A stretch of 64,000 nucleotides of DNA from Cyanobacteria bacterium FACHB-63 (GTDB lineage Bacteria > Cyanobacteriota > Cyanobacteriia > Leptolyngbyales > Leptolyngbyaceae), in the NCBI GenBank assembly GCA_014695255.1, contig JACJNX010000034.1:62001-126000 (forward strand), written 5' to 3'. The translations under genes were made by a program, and so were the position numbers. Below are positions 1 to 8,689 of this stretch, in pieces. Numbering within the stretch: the stretch's first letter is position 1; every line of letters starts with the position of its first letter. The notes beneath the pieces were generated by a model. The model was not told the DNA's origin and did not search any database. It saw nothing but the letters and a program-made list of their open reading frames with translations.

Positions 1-1072
1 GAGCAGTATCCACGCGATAAAACCGATCAAACACATGAAAGAGATCTGCAGCAGGAATACCGATTCCAGTGTCTTGAATCTCTAAAACAGCGTGATTCGA
101 CTGAACGAATAAACGCAGTTCAATCGTTCCGCCTGCGGGTGTGTATTTGAGTGCATTCGTGATCAGATTGACGATCGCTTGCTTCAGTAAATTGGGATCA
201 GCTTTGAGCCAAAGTGCTGCTTCCCGAATGTGGCTCGTTAGCTGAAGATGTTTCTCGATCGCTTGAGGCGTATATTCCTCTACCAATGACTGAACTAATG
301 CAGCAAAATCAATAGCATTCAGTGTTGCTAGATCTAACTTTCCATCTTGGCGTGACAGAAATAACAATTGATCAATCAGTGAACCCATTGATTGGGCAAT
401 CATCACAACTTGAGTTAAGCGCGATCGCATTTCTTGAATGTCTTCCGGTGGCATCAATGCAACCTGAGCTTGGCTCAAAATTCCAGCGACTGGAGTTCTG
501 AGTTCATGAGAGGCATCGGCTGTGAAGCGCTGAAGACGATCGTAAGCATGGCGCGTCGGTTGCAGGGCGATTCCCGCCAAAGTCCAACCAATGACTCCAA
601 TCACTCCAAGCGTCACCGGAAGACCGATGCTAAGGAATAATCGCGCTTGATCTAAGCTTCTTTGCAGCGAATCGAGTGGCACTGCAACTTGTAGATACCC
701 AACAATCCTCGCACCGTTTTTCAGGGGAATCGTCAACTGCCTCAAAGCACTGGCTGCAGATGCGATCGTTCTCCAGCCGATCGTATCTTCTAACCTGAGT
801 GGAGAGCTTTGATCAGAAGCTTGAAGTCGCCTTTTTCGAGCATCATACAATCGAACATAAGCGAATTGAGGATTCGGAGTCATTGATGGCGATTGATTGC
901 TGCGGCTCAATTGACCTGTGAGAATCTGTGTTTGCTTCAGCAGGGATTGATCAAATCGATCGAGTTGTTCATTCACAGTTAGTCCATAGCCGATCGTCGC
1001 AAACAGCGTTAGAACCCCGCCCATTGAGAGCGTGTACCAGTAGGCTAAATTCCGGCGGCTGCGGTGAAACAT
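1..1072 (-). CDS. Two-component sensor histidine kinase (3' end outside window)
   Basis: Membrane sensor kinase. The open frame runs from ATG at 1072 to the window edge without a stop (357 codons seen). Two hydrophobic segments (about residues 9-31 and 145-169) flank a roughly 110-residue extracytoplasmic sensor region. The H-box FTADASHELRTP carries the phospho-accepting His189. The ATPase domain shows an N-box (NLITNALKYTP) and a G1 box (DTGIGIP). No clear HAMP domain lies between the second membrane segment and the H-box. It starts 9 nt after the stop of the response regulator, so the two form an operon and presumably a cognate pair. RppB/NrsS-type kinases (redox or nickel sensing in Synechocystis) have this arrangement, but the signal cannot be read from the sequence. 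Confidence 0.93.
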   Translation of the reverse strand, partial: MFHRSRRNLAYWYTLSMGGVLTLFATIGYGLTVNEQLDRFDQSLLKQTQILTGQLSRSNQSPSMTPNPQFAYVRLYDARKRRLQASDQSSPLRLEDTIGWRTIASAASALRQLTIPLKNGARIVGYLQVAVPLDSLQRSLDQARLFLSIGLPVTLGVIGVIGWTLAGIALQPTRHAYDRLQRFTADASHELRTPVAGILSQAQVALMPPEDIQEMRSRLTQVVMIAQSMGSLIDQLLFLSRQDGKLDLATLNAIDFAALVQSLVEEYTPQAIEKHLQLTSHIREAALWLKADPNLLKQAIVNLITNALKYTPAGGTIELRLFVQSNHAVLEIQDTGIGIPAADLFHVFDRFYRVDTA

Positions 1073-1081
1073 GAGACGCGG

Positions 1082-1768
1082 CTATCTCGCTTCAGAGTCA
1101 ATAGAAATCAATCGATACCCCACACCATACACGGTTTCAAGCCAGTTCTTTGCTCCAACTGCATCAAGCCGTTGTCGCAGTCGTCGAACTAAGGTGGTGA
1201 CTGCATTGCTTTCGGGTTGACTGCCCCAGCCCCACAAGGCTTGCTCTACCTGATCGTGTGTCACCACCTGACGTGGATGCCGCATAAAATATTCCATCAA
1301 CTGAAATTCTCGTCCCGATAGTTGCACCGTCGTTTGTTGGCGCTCTAGAGTCAAGGTGTCGAGGTGCAACTGCAAGTTTCCCAAACTCAGCGTATCGCCT
1401 TGCCACAACGGAGAGCGTCGCCGTAATGCTCGCACTCGCGCCAATAATTCCATTACATCCACAGGTTTAACAAGATAATCATCGGCTCCAGCATCCAGTC
1501 CTGTCACTTTATCGATCGTCGTATCTTTCGCGGTTAGCATTAACACTGGAGCCGTTTTGCCCGCCTGCCGAAACCGCCGACACAGCTCAATTCCGCTGGT
1601 TTGAGGTAGCATCCAATCGAGAATTAGCAGATCATAAGGACGATCGAGCATCAGCGATCGAGCTGTCATGGCTTCAGCGATCGCGTCCACAATATGTCCC
1701 GCTTTTTCTAGTGCGGCTTGCAAGGGTTCTAGTTGAAGAGGATCATCCTCAACCAGTAGAATCAGCAT
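1082..1768 (-). CDS. OmpR-family response regulator (RppA/NrsR-like)
   Basis: DNA-binding response regulator of 228 residues, the normal length for the OmpR/PhoB class. The receiver domain (about 1-115) has the acidic pair EDD at 7-9, phospho-acceptor Asp51 in LLILDWMLP, and the conserved Lys in DYLVKP. The C-terminal winged helix (about 128-222) contains SGREFQLMEYFMRHP and TLVRRLRQRL and ends in the typical VYGVGYRL. It is first in an operon with the downstream histidine kinase. Resemblance to RppA/NrsR is by general pattern only; regulon and signal are not identifiable. The divergent intergenic region (1769-1839) probably holds its promoter. Confidence 0.95.
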   Translation of the reverse strand: MLILLVEDDPLQLEPLQAALEKAGHIVDAIAEAMTARSLMLDRPYDLLILDWMLPQTSGIELCRRFRQAGKTAPVLMLTAKDTTIDKVTGLDAGADDYLVKPVDVMELLARVRALRRRSPLWQGDTLSLGNLQLHLDTLTLERQQTTVQLSGREFQLMEYFMRHPRQVVTHDQVEQALWGWGSQPESNAVTTLVRRLRQRLDAVGAKNWLETVYGVGYRLISIDSEAR

Positions 1769-1839
1769 ATTCGCTCCTCAAACTGACTTTCCTATTCTAG
1801 AGAATGCTTGAAGATTCACCTCAATAAAGGAATGTTCCC

Positions 1840-1998
1840 TTGAAAAGCTTACCCAATCTAGGAATTTGGTTTTGGTTGTCGTTACCACTGCTCGGCATTT
1901 TGTTTTGGACAAGCAGTGGTTGGATTGTTGATCGACAATTGAAACAGGATAATCAAAGCATAGAAAGCATTCAAATTAAAACAGTCGAAATTCGATAG
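1840..1998 (+). CDS. Small single-span membrane protein, TTG start (putative)
   Basis: A 52-codon frame beginning with TTG and ending TAG. A good Shine-Dalgarno AAAGGA (1826-1831) sits 8 nt before the TTG. The only nearby ATG in the ribosome-binding window (1832) runs into a stop after three codons, so TTG is the only sensible start. The product has a short basic N-terminus, a strongly hydrophobic stretch (IWFWLSLPLLGILFW, about residues 9-23) and a charged C-terminal tail, as in small inner-membrane proteins. It is divergent from the RppA-like regulator and could be its target or an accessory to the kinase; that is inference. No family recognised. Confidence 0.42.
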   Translation: MKSLPNLGIWFWLSLPLLGILFWTSSGWIVDRQLKQDNQSIESIQIKTVEIR

Positions 1999-2120
1999 TT
2001 TGATTCGCTTTAAATGGTTCATGCCACGCTCTTAGTTTTGTCGATCTCTTCTGAACGATCGCACCGATCGCTCAGCAAGCAGCATGAATTCGACGGATCG
2101 ACTCGCTGCGTTGTAGACTC

Positions 2121-2243
2121 GCCCCAGAATAGAATTCGGGGCTAACCGTGCGAAGCCCTGTGAACAGGACTAGGAGCAGAGTTCAGGGCTACAGTCCCCT
2201 TCAGTGGACTTTATTCCATTAGCCCCGAATTTCATTCCGGGGC
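2121..2243. repeat. 123-bp imperfect inverted-repeat element
   Basis: The left arm (2121-2145, starting GCCCCAGAATAGAATTCGGG) and right arm (2219-2243, ending GAATTTCATTCCGGGGC) are inverted copies with only a few mismatches. Between them are AGCCCTG...CAGGGCT (2154-2190) and AGTCC...GGACT (2193-2210), so a transcript would form a multi-armed fold. It lies between the small membrane ORF and the 3' end of ppsA and has no coding potential. This looks like a dispersed cyanobacterial repetitive extragenic or MITE-like element; only one copy is in the window. Confidence 0.7.
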
Positions 2244-2267
2244 GGGACGAAATCAGAGCGAGAAGCT

Positions 2268-4751
2268 CTATCGAACTGATGTGCCATCAGACTCAGCTTT
2301 AGCAATTTCTAGCCGCGTTCTCAGCACAGAATCGGGGTTGAGGCTAATTGAGTCAATCCCATTGGCGACTAAAAACCGAGCAAATTCAGGATAATCACTC
2401 GGCGCTTGCCCACAAATGCCAATCTTGCGTCCATGTTGTTTTACAGTTGTGATTGCCATTTTTATCAGTTGTTTGACAGCATCGTTGCGCTCATCAAACA
2501 AATGTGCCACAAGCGATGAATCGCGATCGAGTCCCAGCGTTAATTGAGTTAAATCATTGGAGCCGATCGAAAAGCCGTCAAACACTTGGCAAAACTCTGC
2601 TGCCAAAATAACGTTGCTTGGCAATTCACACATCACATAAACTTGCAATCCGGTTTCTCCTCGAACCAATCCATGCTTTGCCATTTCTGATAACACCCGC
2701 TGCCCTTCATCCGGTGTCCGACAAAACGGAATCATCAGAATCACATTGGTTAAACCCATTTCATCCCGCACTCGCTTCATCGCTTTACATTCGAGCGCAA
2801 ATCCGTCTCGATAGCGATCGTCATAATAGCGGGATGCGCCGCGCCAGCCGATCATCGGGTTTTCTTCGCGGGGTTCAAATTGCCTCCCCCCTAAAAGATT
2901 GGCGTATTCATTGCTTTTGAAATCCGACAGTCGGACAATCACAGGTTTTGGATAGAACGCAGCCGCGATCGTCCCGACTCCATACGCTAATTTATCTACA
3001 AAATACTGCGGCTTATCGTCGTATTGCTCGGTAAGTTTGGCAATTTGAGCTTCGGCAAAGCGATCGTCTAATTCACCAAAATTCAGCAACGCCAGCGGAT
3101 GCACCTTAATCTGATTGGTAATGATGAACTCTAATCGCGCCAATCCAACCCCATCGTTCGGAATCGCTGCTAGCCCGAATGCCTCTTGAGGATTGCCCAC
3201 ATTCATCATGATTTGCGTCCGGGTTTGGGGCAGGTCTTCGAGTAAGATTTCCTGCACTTCAAACGGCAGCACTCCGCCATACACATGACCTTCCTCACCT
3301 TCAGCGCAGGAGACGGTCACTTCTTGCCCGCTCTGCAAAATCGAAGTCGCACGATCGCAGCCGACGATCGCCGGAATGCCAATTTCCCGCGCAATGATCG
3401 CCGCGTGGCAAGTCCGCCCTCCTTGATTCGTGACGATCGCGCTTGCTTTCTTCATAATCGGCTCCCAGTCGGGATCGGTGCGATTCGTCACGAGCACTTC
3501 TCCCGCCTGAAACCGATCGAGTTGATGCACATCCAGAATAACTTTCACTTTCCCTTGTCCAATCCTTTCGCCCACTGCCCGCCCTGATATCAGTCTCGAA
3601 GGATGAGCAGGCAAGCTTAGATGGTAACTTTGCAGGTGGTTTTGAGATTTTTGAGATTGCACCGTCTCTGGTCGCGCTTGCACGATAAAGAGTTCCCCTG
3701 AGATGCCGTCTTTTGCCCATTCAATGTCCATCGGTGTCGGTATTCCACGCACCTGAGAATAGTAGTCCTCAATCACACAAGCCCACTCTGCAAGTTGAAG
3801 AATTTCGTCATCGTTGAGGGCAAATTTCTGACGCTGTTCAGAAGTCACCGAGATATTTTTAGTGAGTTTGGTGCCGCCCACGTCGTAGATCATTTTGATT
3901 TCTTTACTCCCCAATCGCTTATCAAGAATCGATCGAAATCCCTGTTTGAGCGTCGGCTTAAACACCAAATATTCATCCGGGTTCACCGCTCCTTGAACCA
4001 CGTTTTCACCTAAACCATAAGCAGCCGTAATTAGCGCAGCGTCCCTAAATCCGGTTTCCGTCTCGATCGAGAACATTACGCCTGATGCCGCTAGATCTGA
4101 GCGCACCATTTTCTGCACTCCCACCGAGAGCGCAATTTCAAGATGATCAAATCCGCGCTGTTGACGATAGGAAATGGCACGATCGGTAAAAATCGACGCA
4201 AAGCATTTGTGACAAGCTTCTAAAATCCCGCTCAAGCCATGAACATTGAGATAGGTTTCCTGCTGTCCGGCAAAACTGGCATCCGGCAAGTCCTCGGCGG
4301 TCGCACTCGATCGAACGGCGACATCGGTATCAGCGCCATATTGCTCACAAAGCGATTGGTACGCTTCTAGAATTGCGTGCTGTAAATCAGCGGGGAAGGG
4401 AGTCTGAAGCATCAGCGATCGAGCTTGCCTGCCGCACCGTCTTAAATTATCAATATCCTCGACATCCAAAGTGGCAAAGATCTGACGCAGTTGAGCTTCG
4501 ATTCCAGCAGCCTGAATAAAGTAGCGATAAGCCGCAGCAGTCGTGGCAAAGCCGTTTGGAACTTTCACGCCTTTGGAGGCTAATTGCTGAATCATTTCTC
4601 CAAGTGAAGCATTCTTCCCGCCCACCAGCGGAATATCTTTGATTCCAACTTCGTCAAACCGAAGAATCAGCGCTGTTGCTTTAGAATCTTCGCGATCCTG
4701 AGTCGTCGGCTCAAACCGCTTGGGAATTTGATGACCCGAAGTATTGACCAT
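2268..4751 (-). CDS. ppsA: Phosphoenolpyruvate synthase
   Basis: Makes PEP from pyruvate with ATP (pyruvate, water dikinase), feeding gluconeogenesis. 827 residues, near the usual PpsA length. The N-terminal ATP-grasp domain starts with PLVGGKNASLGEM and contains VRSSATAEDLPDASFAGQQ. The central swivelling domain has the phosphohistidine motif GGRTCHAAIIAREIGIPAIVG. The C-terminal TIM barrel has FSIGSNDLTQLTLGLDRDS and the catalytic GICGQAPSDYP. The first about 25 residues before ALILRFDEVGI are poorly conserved, and there is no obvious ribosome-binding site at the chosen ATG, so the exact start is uncertain. Monocistronic; downstream lies the inverted-repeat element. Confidence 0.97.
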   Translation of the reverse strand: MVNTSGHQIPKRFEPTTQDREDSKATALILRFDEVGIKDIPLVGGKNASLGEMIQQLASKGVKVPNGFATTAAAYRYFIQAAGIEAQLRQIFATLDVEDIDNLRRCGRQARSLMLQTPFPADLQHAILEAYQSLCEQYGADTDVAVRSSATAEDLPDASFAGQQETYLNVHGLSGILEACHKCFASIFTDRAISYRQQRGFDHLEIALSVGVQKMVRSDLAASGVMFSIETETGFRDAALITAAYGLGENVVQGAVNPDEYLVFKPTLKQGFRSILDKRLGSKEIKMIYDVGGTKLTKNISVTSEQRQKFALNDDEILQLAEWACVIEDYYSQVRGIPTPMDIEWAKDGISGELFIVQARPETVQSQKSQNHLQSYHLSLPAHPSRLISGRAVGERIGQGKVKVILDVHQLDRFQAGEVLVTNRTDPDWEPIMKKASAIVTNQGGRTCHAAIIAREIGIPAIVGCDRATSILQSGQEVTVSCAEGEEGHVYGGVLPFEVQEILLEDLPQTRTQIMMNVGNPQEAFGLAAIPNDGVGLARLEFIITNQIKVHPLALLNFGELDDRFAEAQIAKLTEQYDDKPQYFVDKLAYGVGTIAAAFYPKPVIVRLSDFKSNEYANLLGGRQFEPREENPMIGWRGASRYYDDRYRDGFALECKAMKRVRDEMGLTNVILMIPFCRTPDEGQRVLSEMAKHGLVRGETGLQVYVMCELPSNVILAAEFCQVFDGFSIGSNDLTQLTLGLDRDSSLVAHLFDERNDAVKQLIKMAITTVKQHGRKIGICGQAPSDYPEFARFLVANGIDSISLNPDSVLRTRLEIAKAESDGTSVR

Positions 4752-4858
4752 AACAAAAAGTTTCTAGAGTGTTGCTCAAGTAATAGCGAAACAATCTAAG
4801 AAAGTTGTGAGGAGTACAAGAGTCAAACCAAATCTCTAAGTCCTCGCGACAGCTCTAG

Positions 4859-4886
4859 GTAAAGATGCGATTCATCGCGTCTCCAC
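4859..4886. repeat. 28-bp palindromic repeat, copy 1 (degenerate)
   Basis: Imperfect copy of the palindrome with half-site GTAGAGACGCGATT that occurs perfectly at 19863-19890 and 53254-53281. It sits in the 306-bp gap between the 5' end of ppsA and the 3' end of the Uma2 gene. Apart from this repeat and the hairpin at 5013-5043, I see no gene in that gap. Confidence 0.7.
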
Positions 4887-5012
4887 GAGGGTAGTGGTGG
4901 GTTGCAGGACTTTTAGGAACAGGTATGAGTGGTCTAGTCCTGTGGAAGAACTATGACAGATGCCGCTTCGATGATTCAGCGGATTTGAGTGGTTGAATCA
5001 GACGCAGCGAGG

Positions 5013-5043
5013 AGGCGATCGTGAGCGAAATTCGCGATCGCCT
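5013..5043 (-). terminator. Hairpin after the Uma2 gene (weak terminator candidate)
   Basis: AGGCGATCG (5013-5021) and CGATCGCCT (5035-5043) are perfect inverted repeats separated by 13 nt, 15 bases beyond the stop of the Uma2 gene. There is no T-run, so factor-independent termination is unproven. The arms are built on HIP1 cores and may simply be paired HIP1 sites. Confidence 0.35.
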
Positions 5044-5057
5044 GTGAGAGATGCAAG

Positions 5058-5762
5058 CTAAGATTCGGGCAAGTCACCGAAACGATCGCGGTATCGCTGA
5101 AGTTCGGCGGCAAGGGCTTCGGCGCGTTGACGTTCCTCCTCGGCGCGTTGGCGTTCTTGAGCAGTTTGCGATTCAGCAGCTTCGAGGGCAGTCGCTAATT
5201 CATCAGGGATCAGCAATTTCTCACCCGTTTCTAAGCGATAAAACCCAATCAGGTTGCCCTCGACGGTGAGACGAAGTTGTAGGGGTTGGCTTTGACCATC
5301 GGCAATGAGTTCGTAAGTTTCGCCTCTCAAGCGATAGCCCCGGAGTTTTTCGGGAATCCATTCGCCTTTAGGATCAAATTGCCAATATTCTTGAACGCCC
5401 AATTGTTCGTAAAGCGTTTTTTTAAAGCTTTCGTCCTGAGTTCTGGTTCCGGGCGAAGTCATCTCAAAAATCACGGCAGGAACTTGCCCTTCTTCCCAGA
5501 TTTTGTAGTTGTCGCGTCCCCCTGGTTCGACCCCAAAAATCACCATCACATCAGGCGCAGTCCCTAATCTGGGAAAGCCTTGCGCGTAGTAGAGAAACTG
5601 GTTGCCCAAAACGGTGGCTTGCTGACCTGTGAGATATTGGCGCAATACTTCCAGGGTGATGAGTAAAGCATAGAAATGGTCGCAAGTTTCTGCCACAGGC
5701 TCACCATCGCCAGTGGGGTAGAAGATTTCGGGAGTTTGAGAAGCAGAAGCAAGAGCCGTCAT
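5058..5762 (-). CDS. Uma2 family endonuclease-like protein (DUF820)
   Basis: PD-(D/E)xK nuclease-fold protein of a family hugely expanded in cyanobacteria; its biological role is largely unknown. Within 234 residues the core motifs are visible: APDVMVIFGVEPGGR, the acidic strand AVIFEMTSPGTRTQD, and KKTLYEQLGVQEYWQFDP. The C-terminal about 45 residues (AAESQTAQERQRAEEE and following) are a predicted coiled coil, common in cyanobacterial Uma2 proteins. A strong GGAGG lies 8 nt before the ATG, fixing the start. Single gene, convergent with nothing; the neighbours are unrelated. Confidence 0.9.
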   Translation of the reverse strand: MTALASASQTPEIFYPTGDGEPVAETCDHFYALLITLEVLRQYLTGQQATVLGNQFLYYAQGFPRLGTAPDVMVIFGVEPGGRDNYKIWEEGQVPAVIFEMTSPGTRTQDESFKKTLYEQLGVQEYWQFDPKGEWIPEKLRGYRLRGETYELIADGQSQPLQLRLTVEGNLIGFYRLETGEKLLIPDELATALEAAESQTAQERQRAEEERQRAEALAAELQRYRDRFGDLPES

Positions 5763-5849
5763 CGCTGTGCCTCCAGTGCGTGTGATCTAGTTTATTTTAT
5801 GATCGTAGCGGAAATCCAAATACTGATGCGCGGATTGGATTGGTGTAGG

Positions 5850-6605
5850 TTATGCGAGCTGTTTCAGCACCTCAATGTAGCGATCGATCGCATGATCCTT
5901 AAATCGCTGACTGACGAAGTTAAGACTAAACCGTCGTCCAATTCGGATCTCTTTGTCTACAGCGCGATATCCCTGCCACCAGCGCGGTAACTCTGGGACA
6001 AGATCCATTCCATGAACGATTCGATAGCTGTTGGGAACCCGCTGATTGAAAGAGTCGCGAAATCCATCGTTTCCGACATTCGGTGCGCCATAAGTGTAGG
6101 CTTCGATCGTCACTTTATCAGAGAAATTGTACTGAACATCTACAGCGCATAAGGTTGCTAAGGCTCCACCTAGACTATGCCCCGTTGCAACGACACTAGA
6201 TATCGCATTGTTTCTAATGTACTCATGAATTTTATCCCGCACCGCGAAATAAGCTGCAACAAAGCCTTGGTGGAGCAGTGCTCCCGAACTACTAGAGCCA
6301 GCATACGGATAGGTTTTTTCCCGTGGCTCAACAATCAACTCTCGAATCACGTTTTGGTCAAACTGAGCGCGTTCTAATTTAGTGTTAAAATTTGTTTCCC
6401 AATCCTCGGAGGATTTGCTACCGCTAAACACAATGGTTGCTGCGGTTCCTTCTACTAAAATCGCGCATTGGGTATCTGTTTTTGGGTCACTAATCAAGAC
6501 AGGAGGGTTAACGGTGATGCCGTCAAACTTAATAGTGTCGAAGTTCTCGTAAACCTTTTGACAGAGAAGGGCGTACCTTACAGCTTTTGCATAATCGATC
6601 GACAT
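5850..6605 (-). CDS. Class 3 (alpha/beta) lipase family protein
   Basis: Probable triacylglycerol lipase or esterase of the fungal lipase-like class 3 family. 251 residues. The nucleophile elbow is ATGHSLGGALATL, the likely acid is Asp in VHGMDLVPELP, and the likely base is His in KDHAIDRY near the C-terminus, giving a full Ser-Asp-His triad. No signal peptide is visible, so it appears to be cytoplasmic or membrane-peripheral. It is a single gene between the Uma2 gene and a divergent dehydrogenase. The natural substrate is unknown; membrane lipid turnover is plausible. Confidence 0.88.
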   Translation of the reverse strand: MSIDYAKAVRYALLCQKVYENFDTIKFDGITVNPPVLISDPKTDTQCAILVEGTAATIVFSGSKSSEDWETNFNTKLERAQFDQNVIRELIVEPREKTYPYAGSSSSGALLHQGFVAAYFAVRDKIHEYIRNNAISSVVATGHSLGGALATLCAVDVQYNFSDKVTIEAYTYGAPNVGNDGFRDSFNQRVPNSYRIVHGMDLVPELPRWWQGYRAVDKEIRIGRRFSLNFVSQRFKDHAIDRYIEVLKQLA

Positions 6606-6811
6606 AGAACCCCTGGTGAAATTAAAGTATTGTTCATTATCTAACTACCATCAAACTGAGTCGTTTTCAGAAGATTTTTCTAAGAAGAAATAGCGATCGC
6701 ATCGAATTAATTTCTTGAGTTCTGATTCTGTTCCCTTTTCTACTAATTAGCTAGAGTGTGAGAAACTACAGTTGCATTCACGACACAGCTATTCTTTTAG
6801 AGCAACTTAAT

Positions 6812-7477
6812 ATGGTAACTTATGTAATTACGGGAGCAAATCGAGGAATTGGCTACGAATTTTGCCGTCAATTGCAAAAACGAGGAAACACGGTGATTGC
6901 CGTCTGCCGCACTGCCTCTGAGGAATTGCAGCAGCTAGGCGTACAGCTTGAGACTGGAATTGATATTACTTCAGACGCTTCGGTTGCAGAATTGCGAAAT
7001 CGGTTACAAAAGACAACGATCGATGTTCTCATCAACAATGCAGGCCTTCTCAAGCGAGTGACGTTAGATCACCTCGACTTCGATAGCATTCGCGAGCAGT
7101 TTGAAGTAAATGCTCTAGGCGCATTGCGAGTCACTCATGTGTTGCTACCGAATCTTAAAAACGGCTCTAAGATTGTCTTGATGACCAGCCGAATGGGGTC
7201 GATCGCAGACAATACCTCTGGCAGTTCTTATGGGTATCGAATGTCGAAGGTGGCATTATCAATGGCAGGAAAGTCATTAGCGCATGATCTGAAACCGCGT
7301 GGAATTACAGTAGCGATTCTGCATCCGGGTCTAGTGCAAACGCGAATGACAAACTTCACGCCCGGAGGCATTACACCAGAAGAATCTGTGAAGGGACTGC
7401 TGGCTCGCATTGATGAGTTGACGCTGGAAAATACAGGGACATTCTGGCACGCAAAGGGTGAAGTGCTGCCCTGGTGA
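6812..7477 (+). CDS. Short-chain dehydrogenase/reductase (SDR)
   Basis: NAD(P)-dependent oxidoreductase of 221 residues. The Rossmann motif TGANRGIG occupies residues 7-14, NNAG marks strand 4, and the catalytic Tyr-x3-Lys is in YRMSK. The motif LHPGLVQTRM follows. I choose the ATG at 6812, because the SDR fold normally begins only a few residues before the first beta strand; an upstream in-frame ATG at 6758 would add 18 non-conserved residues. Its C-terminus (HAKGEVLPW) is typical of carbonyl-reductase-like cyanobacterial SDRs. Substrate unknown. It precedes the ebo operon on the same strand but is separated from it by 280 bp, so it is probably a separate transcript. Confidence 0.9.
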   Translation: MVTYVITGANRGIGYEFCRQLQKRGNTVIAVCRTASEELQQLGVQLETGIDITSDASVAELRNRLQKTTIDVLINNAGLLKRVTLDHLDFDSIREQFEVNALGALRVTHVLLPNLKNGSKIVLMTSRMGSIADNTSGSSYGYRMSKVALSMAGKSLAHDLKPRGITVAILHPGLVQTRMTNFTPGGITPEESVKGLLARIDELTLENTGTFWHAKGEVLPW

Positions 7478-7757
7478 GCCGGAGTCGTCGAGCATGAGTT
7501 CAGCGGCAATCAATCGATCGAACTCACGCGAGAAAACTTGTCGAAGACCACGAGAGAGCACTACAGCCTGATTCCATTCATTCTCTAACAGACTGAACAA
7601 TCTTCATCTCTACATTCAACAATCCTAGAAAACCTGCACGAAAAGATGAAGTTTTCATCAACTTCACTCTAAAAGACTTGAGATATTCAGTGGTTCTACT
7701 TAATGATAGTGCAGCGAGCAAATGCTTGTAGATGTGTAAGGTCACTTCGTAAAAATA

Positions 7758-8642
7758 ATGCAACTACCAACCTTAGTTTCTGGGTTGGCTCCAGCCGCTA
7801 TGCTCTTGTATTCCTGCCTGGAGCGCCGCCTAAATGACACCGCCTTTAGATGGCTAAATGAAACGGTTCATCAAATAGAAGAAGGAGCCTCTGAACGTCT
7901 CTTTATTGCTCGATTTAGCGCTGTCCCCAGACAGTTGGGAAAATCTGATCTTGATCTTGTTGACAAAGATGTGTTCGATCGCATTCATCCGGGATTGTCG
8001 CTGAAGCATTGGAGCCTAGACCAAGCAGGACGAGCCTTATTAGTCCTCGCTTGGGCGGACTATCATCCTGATTCCTACGTTAGTACAGTCGAAAAGCTGT
8101 TCTCAGCAGCAGAGATGGGTGAACTGGTGGCGCTTTATCAGGTACTGCCACTGCTTCCTCATCCCGATCGCTTGCTAAACCCAGCGATCGACGGCATTCG
8201 TACCAATATGACAGCCGTATTTAATGCTCTTACTCTAAACAATCCTTATCCTGCCGAATACTTCAGCGAAGATGCCTGGAATCAACTGGTGCTGAAGGCT
8301 CTATTTGTCGGCAGTCCACTCCATGCGATCGTCGGTTTAGATCGTCGCGCTAATCCTAAGCTGGCTCGAATGTTGTCGGACTATGCACACGAGCGTTGGG
8401 CAGCAGGACGATCCGTAAATCCTGAACTGTGGCGGGTAGCGGCTCCGTATCTGGAGCGCGATCGCATCGATGATCTCACTAGATTGATCTCTAGCTCTGA
8501 TTCACAGGAGCAAAAAGCAGGAGCACTTGCCTGTGCAGCCTCTCTACTACCAGAAGCTCAGGCTCTCCTGGCACAAGTGCCTCACCTGCAACAGCAGATT
8601 CAACACGGTGAACTGTCCTGGAATCACTTTGCTCTGCCCTAA
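7758..8642 (+). CDS. eboA: EboA family metabolite traffic protein
   Basis: First gene of a complete ebo operon. EboA is a family of unknown biochemical activity required, with the other Ebo proteins, for moving a scytonemin precursor out of the cytoplasm in Nostoc punctiforme. 294 residues, largely alpha-helical by composition, with features such as LDLVDKDVFDRIHPGL, LVLAWADYHPD and VGLDRRANPKLARMLSDYAHERW that I associate with EboA. No signal peptide or membrane segment. Assignment rests partly on position directly ahead of eboB-F. The 280-bp upstream gap (7478-7757) holds no convincing gene and should contain the operon promoter. 47 bp to eboB. Confidence 0.85.
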   Translation: MQLPTLVSGLAPAAMLLYSCLERRLNDTAFRWLNETVHQIEEGASERLFIARFSAVPRQLGKSDLDLVDKDVFDRIHPGLSLKHWSLDQAGRALLVLAWADYHPDSYVSTVEKLFSAAEMGELVALYQVLPLLPHPDRLLNPAIDGIRTNMTAVFNALTLNNPYPAEYFSEDAWNQLVLKALFVGSPLHAIVGLDRRANPKLARMLSDYAHERWAAGRSVNPELWRVAAPYLERDRIDDLTRLISSSDSQEQKAGALACAASLLPEAQALLAQVPHLQQQIQHGELSWNHFALP

Positions 8643-8689
8643 ATAGCATTTCTCAAAATCTACACCTGTCCAACATTCAATCAATTGCC

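Noticed and set aside
3301-3720. 139-codon minus-strand frame inside ppsA
   Set aside because: Alternative frame of a certain gene; Arg/Ser-rich, no protein signature.
7331-7600. Minus-strand 89-codon frame overlapping the SDR 3' end
   Set aside because: Part of it looks protein-like, but it overlaps a conserved SDR C-terminus, has no clear ribosome-binding site and I recognise no family.
7578-7763. 61-codon minus-strand frame ahead of eboA
   Set aside because: It lies in the probable ebo promoter region, overlaps the eboA start codon and lacks recognisable features.
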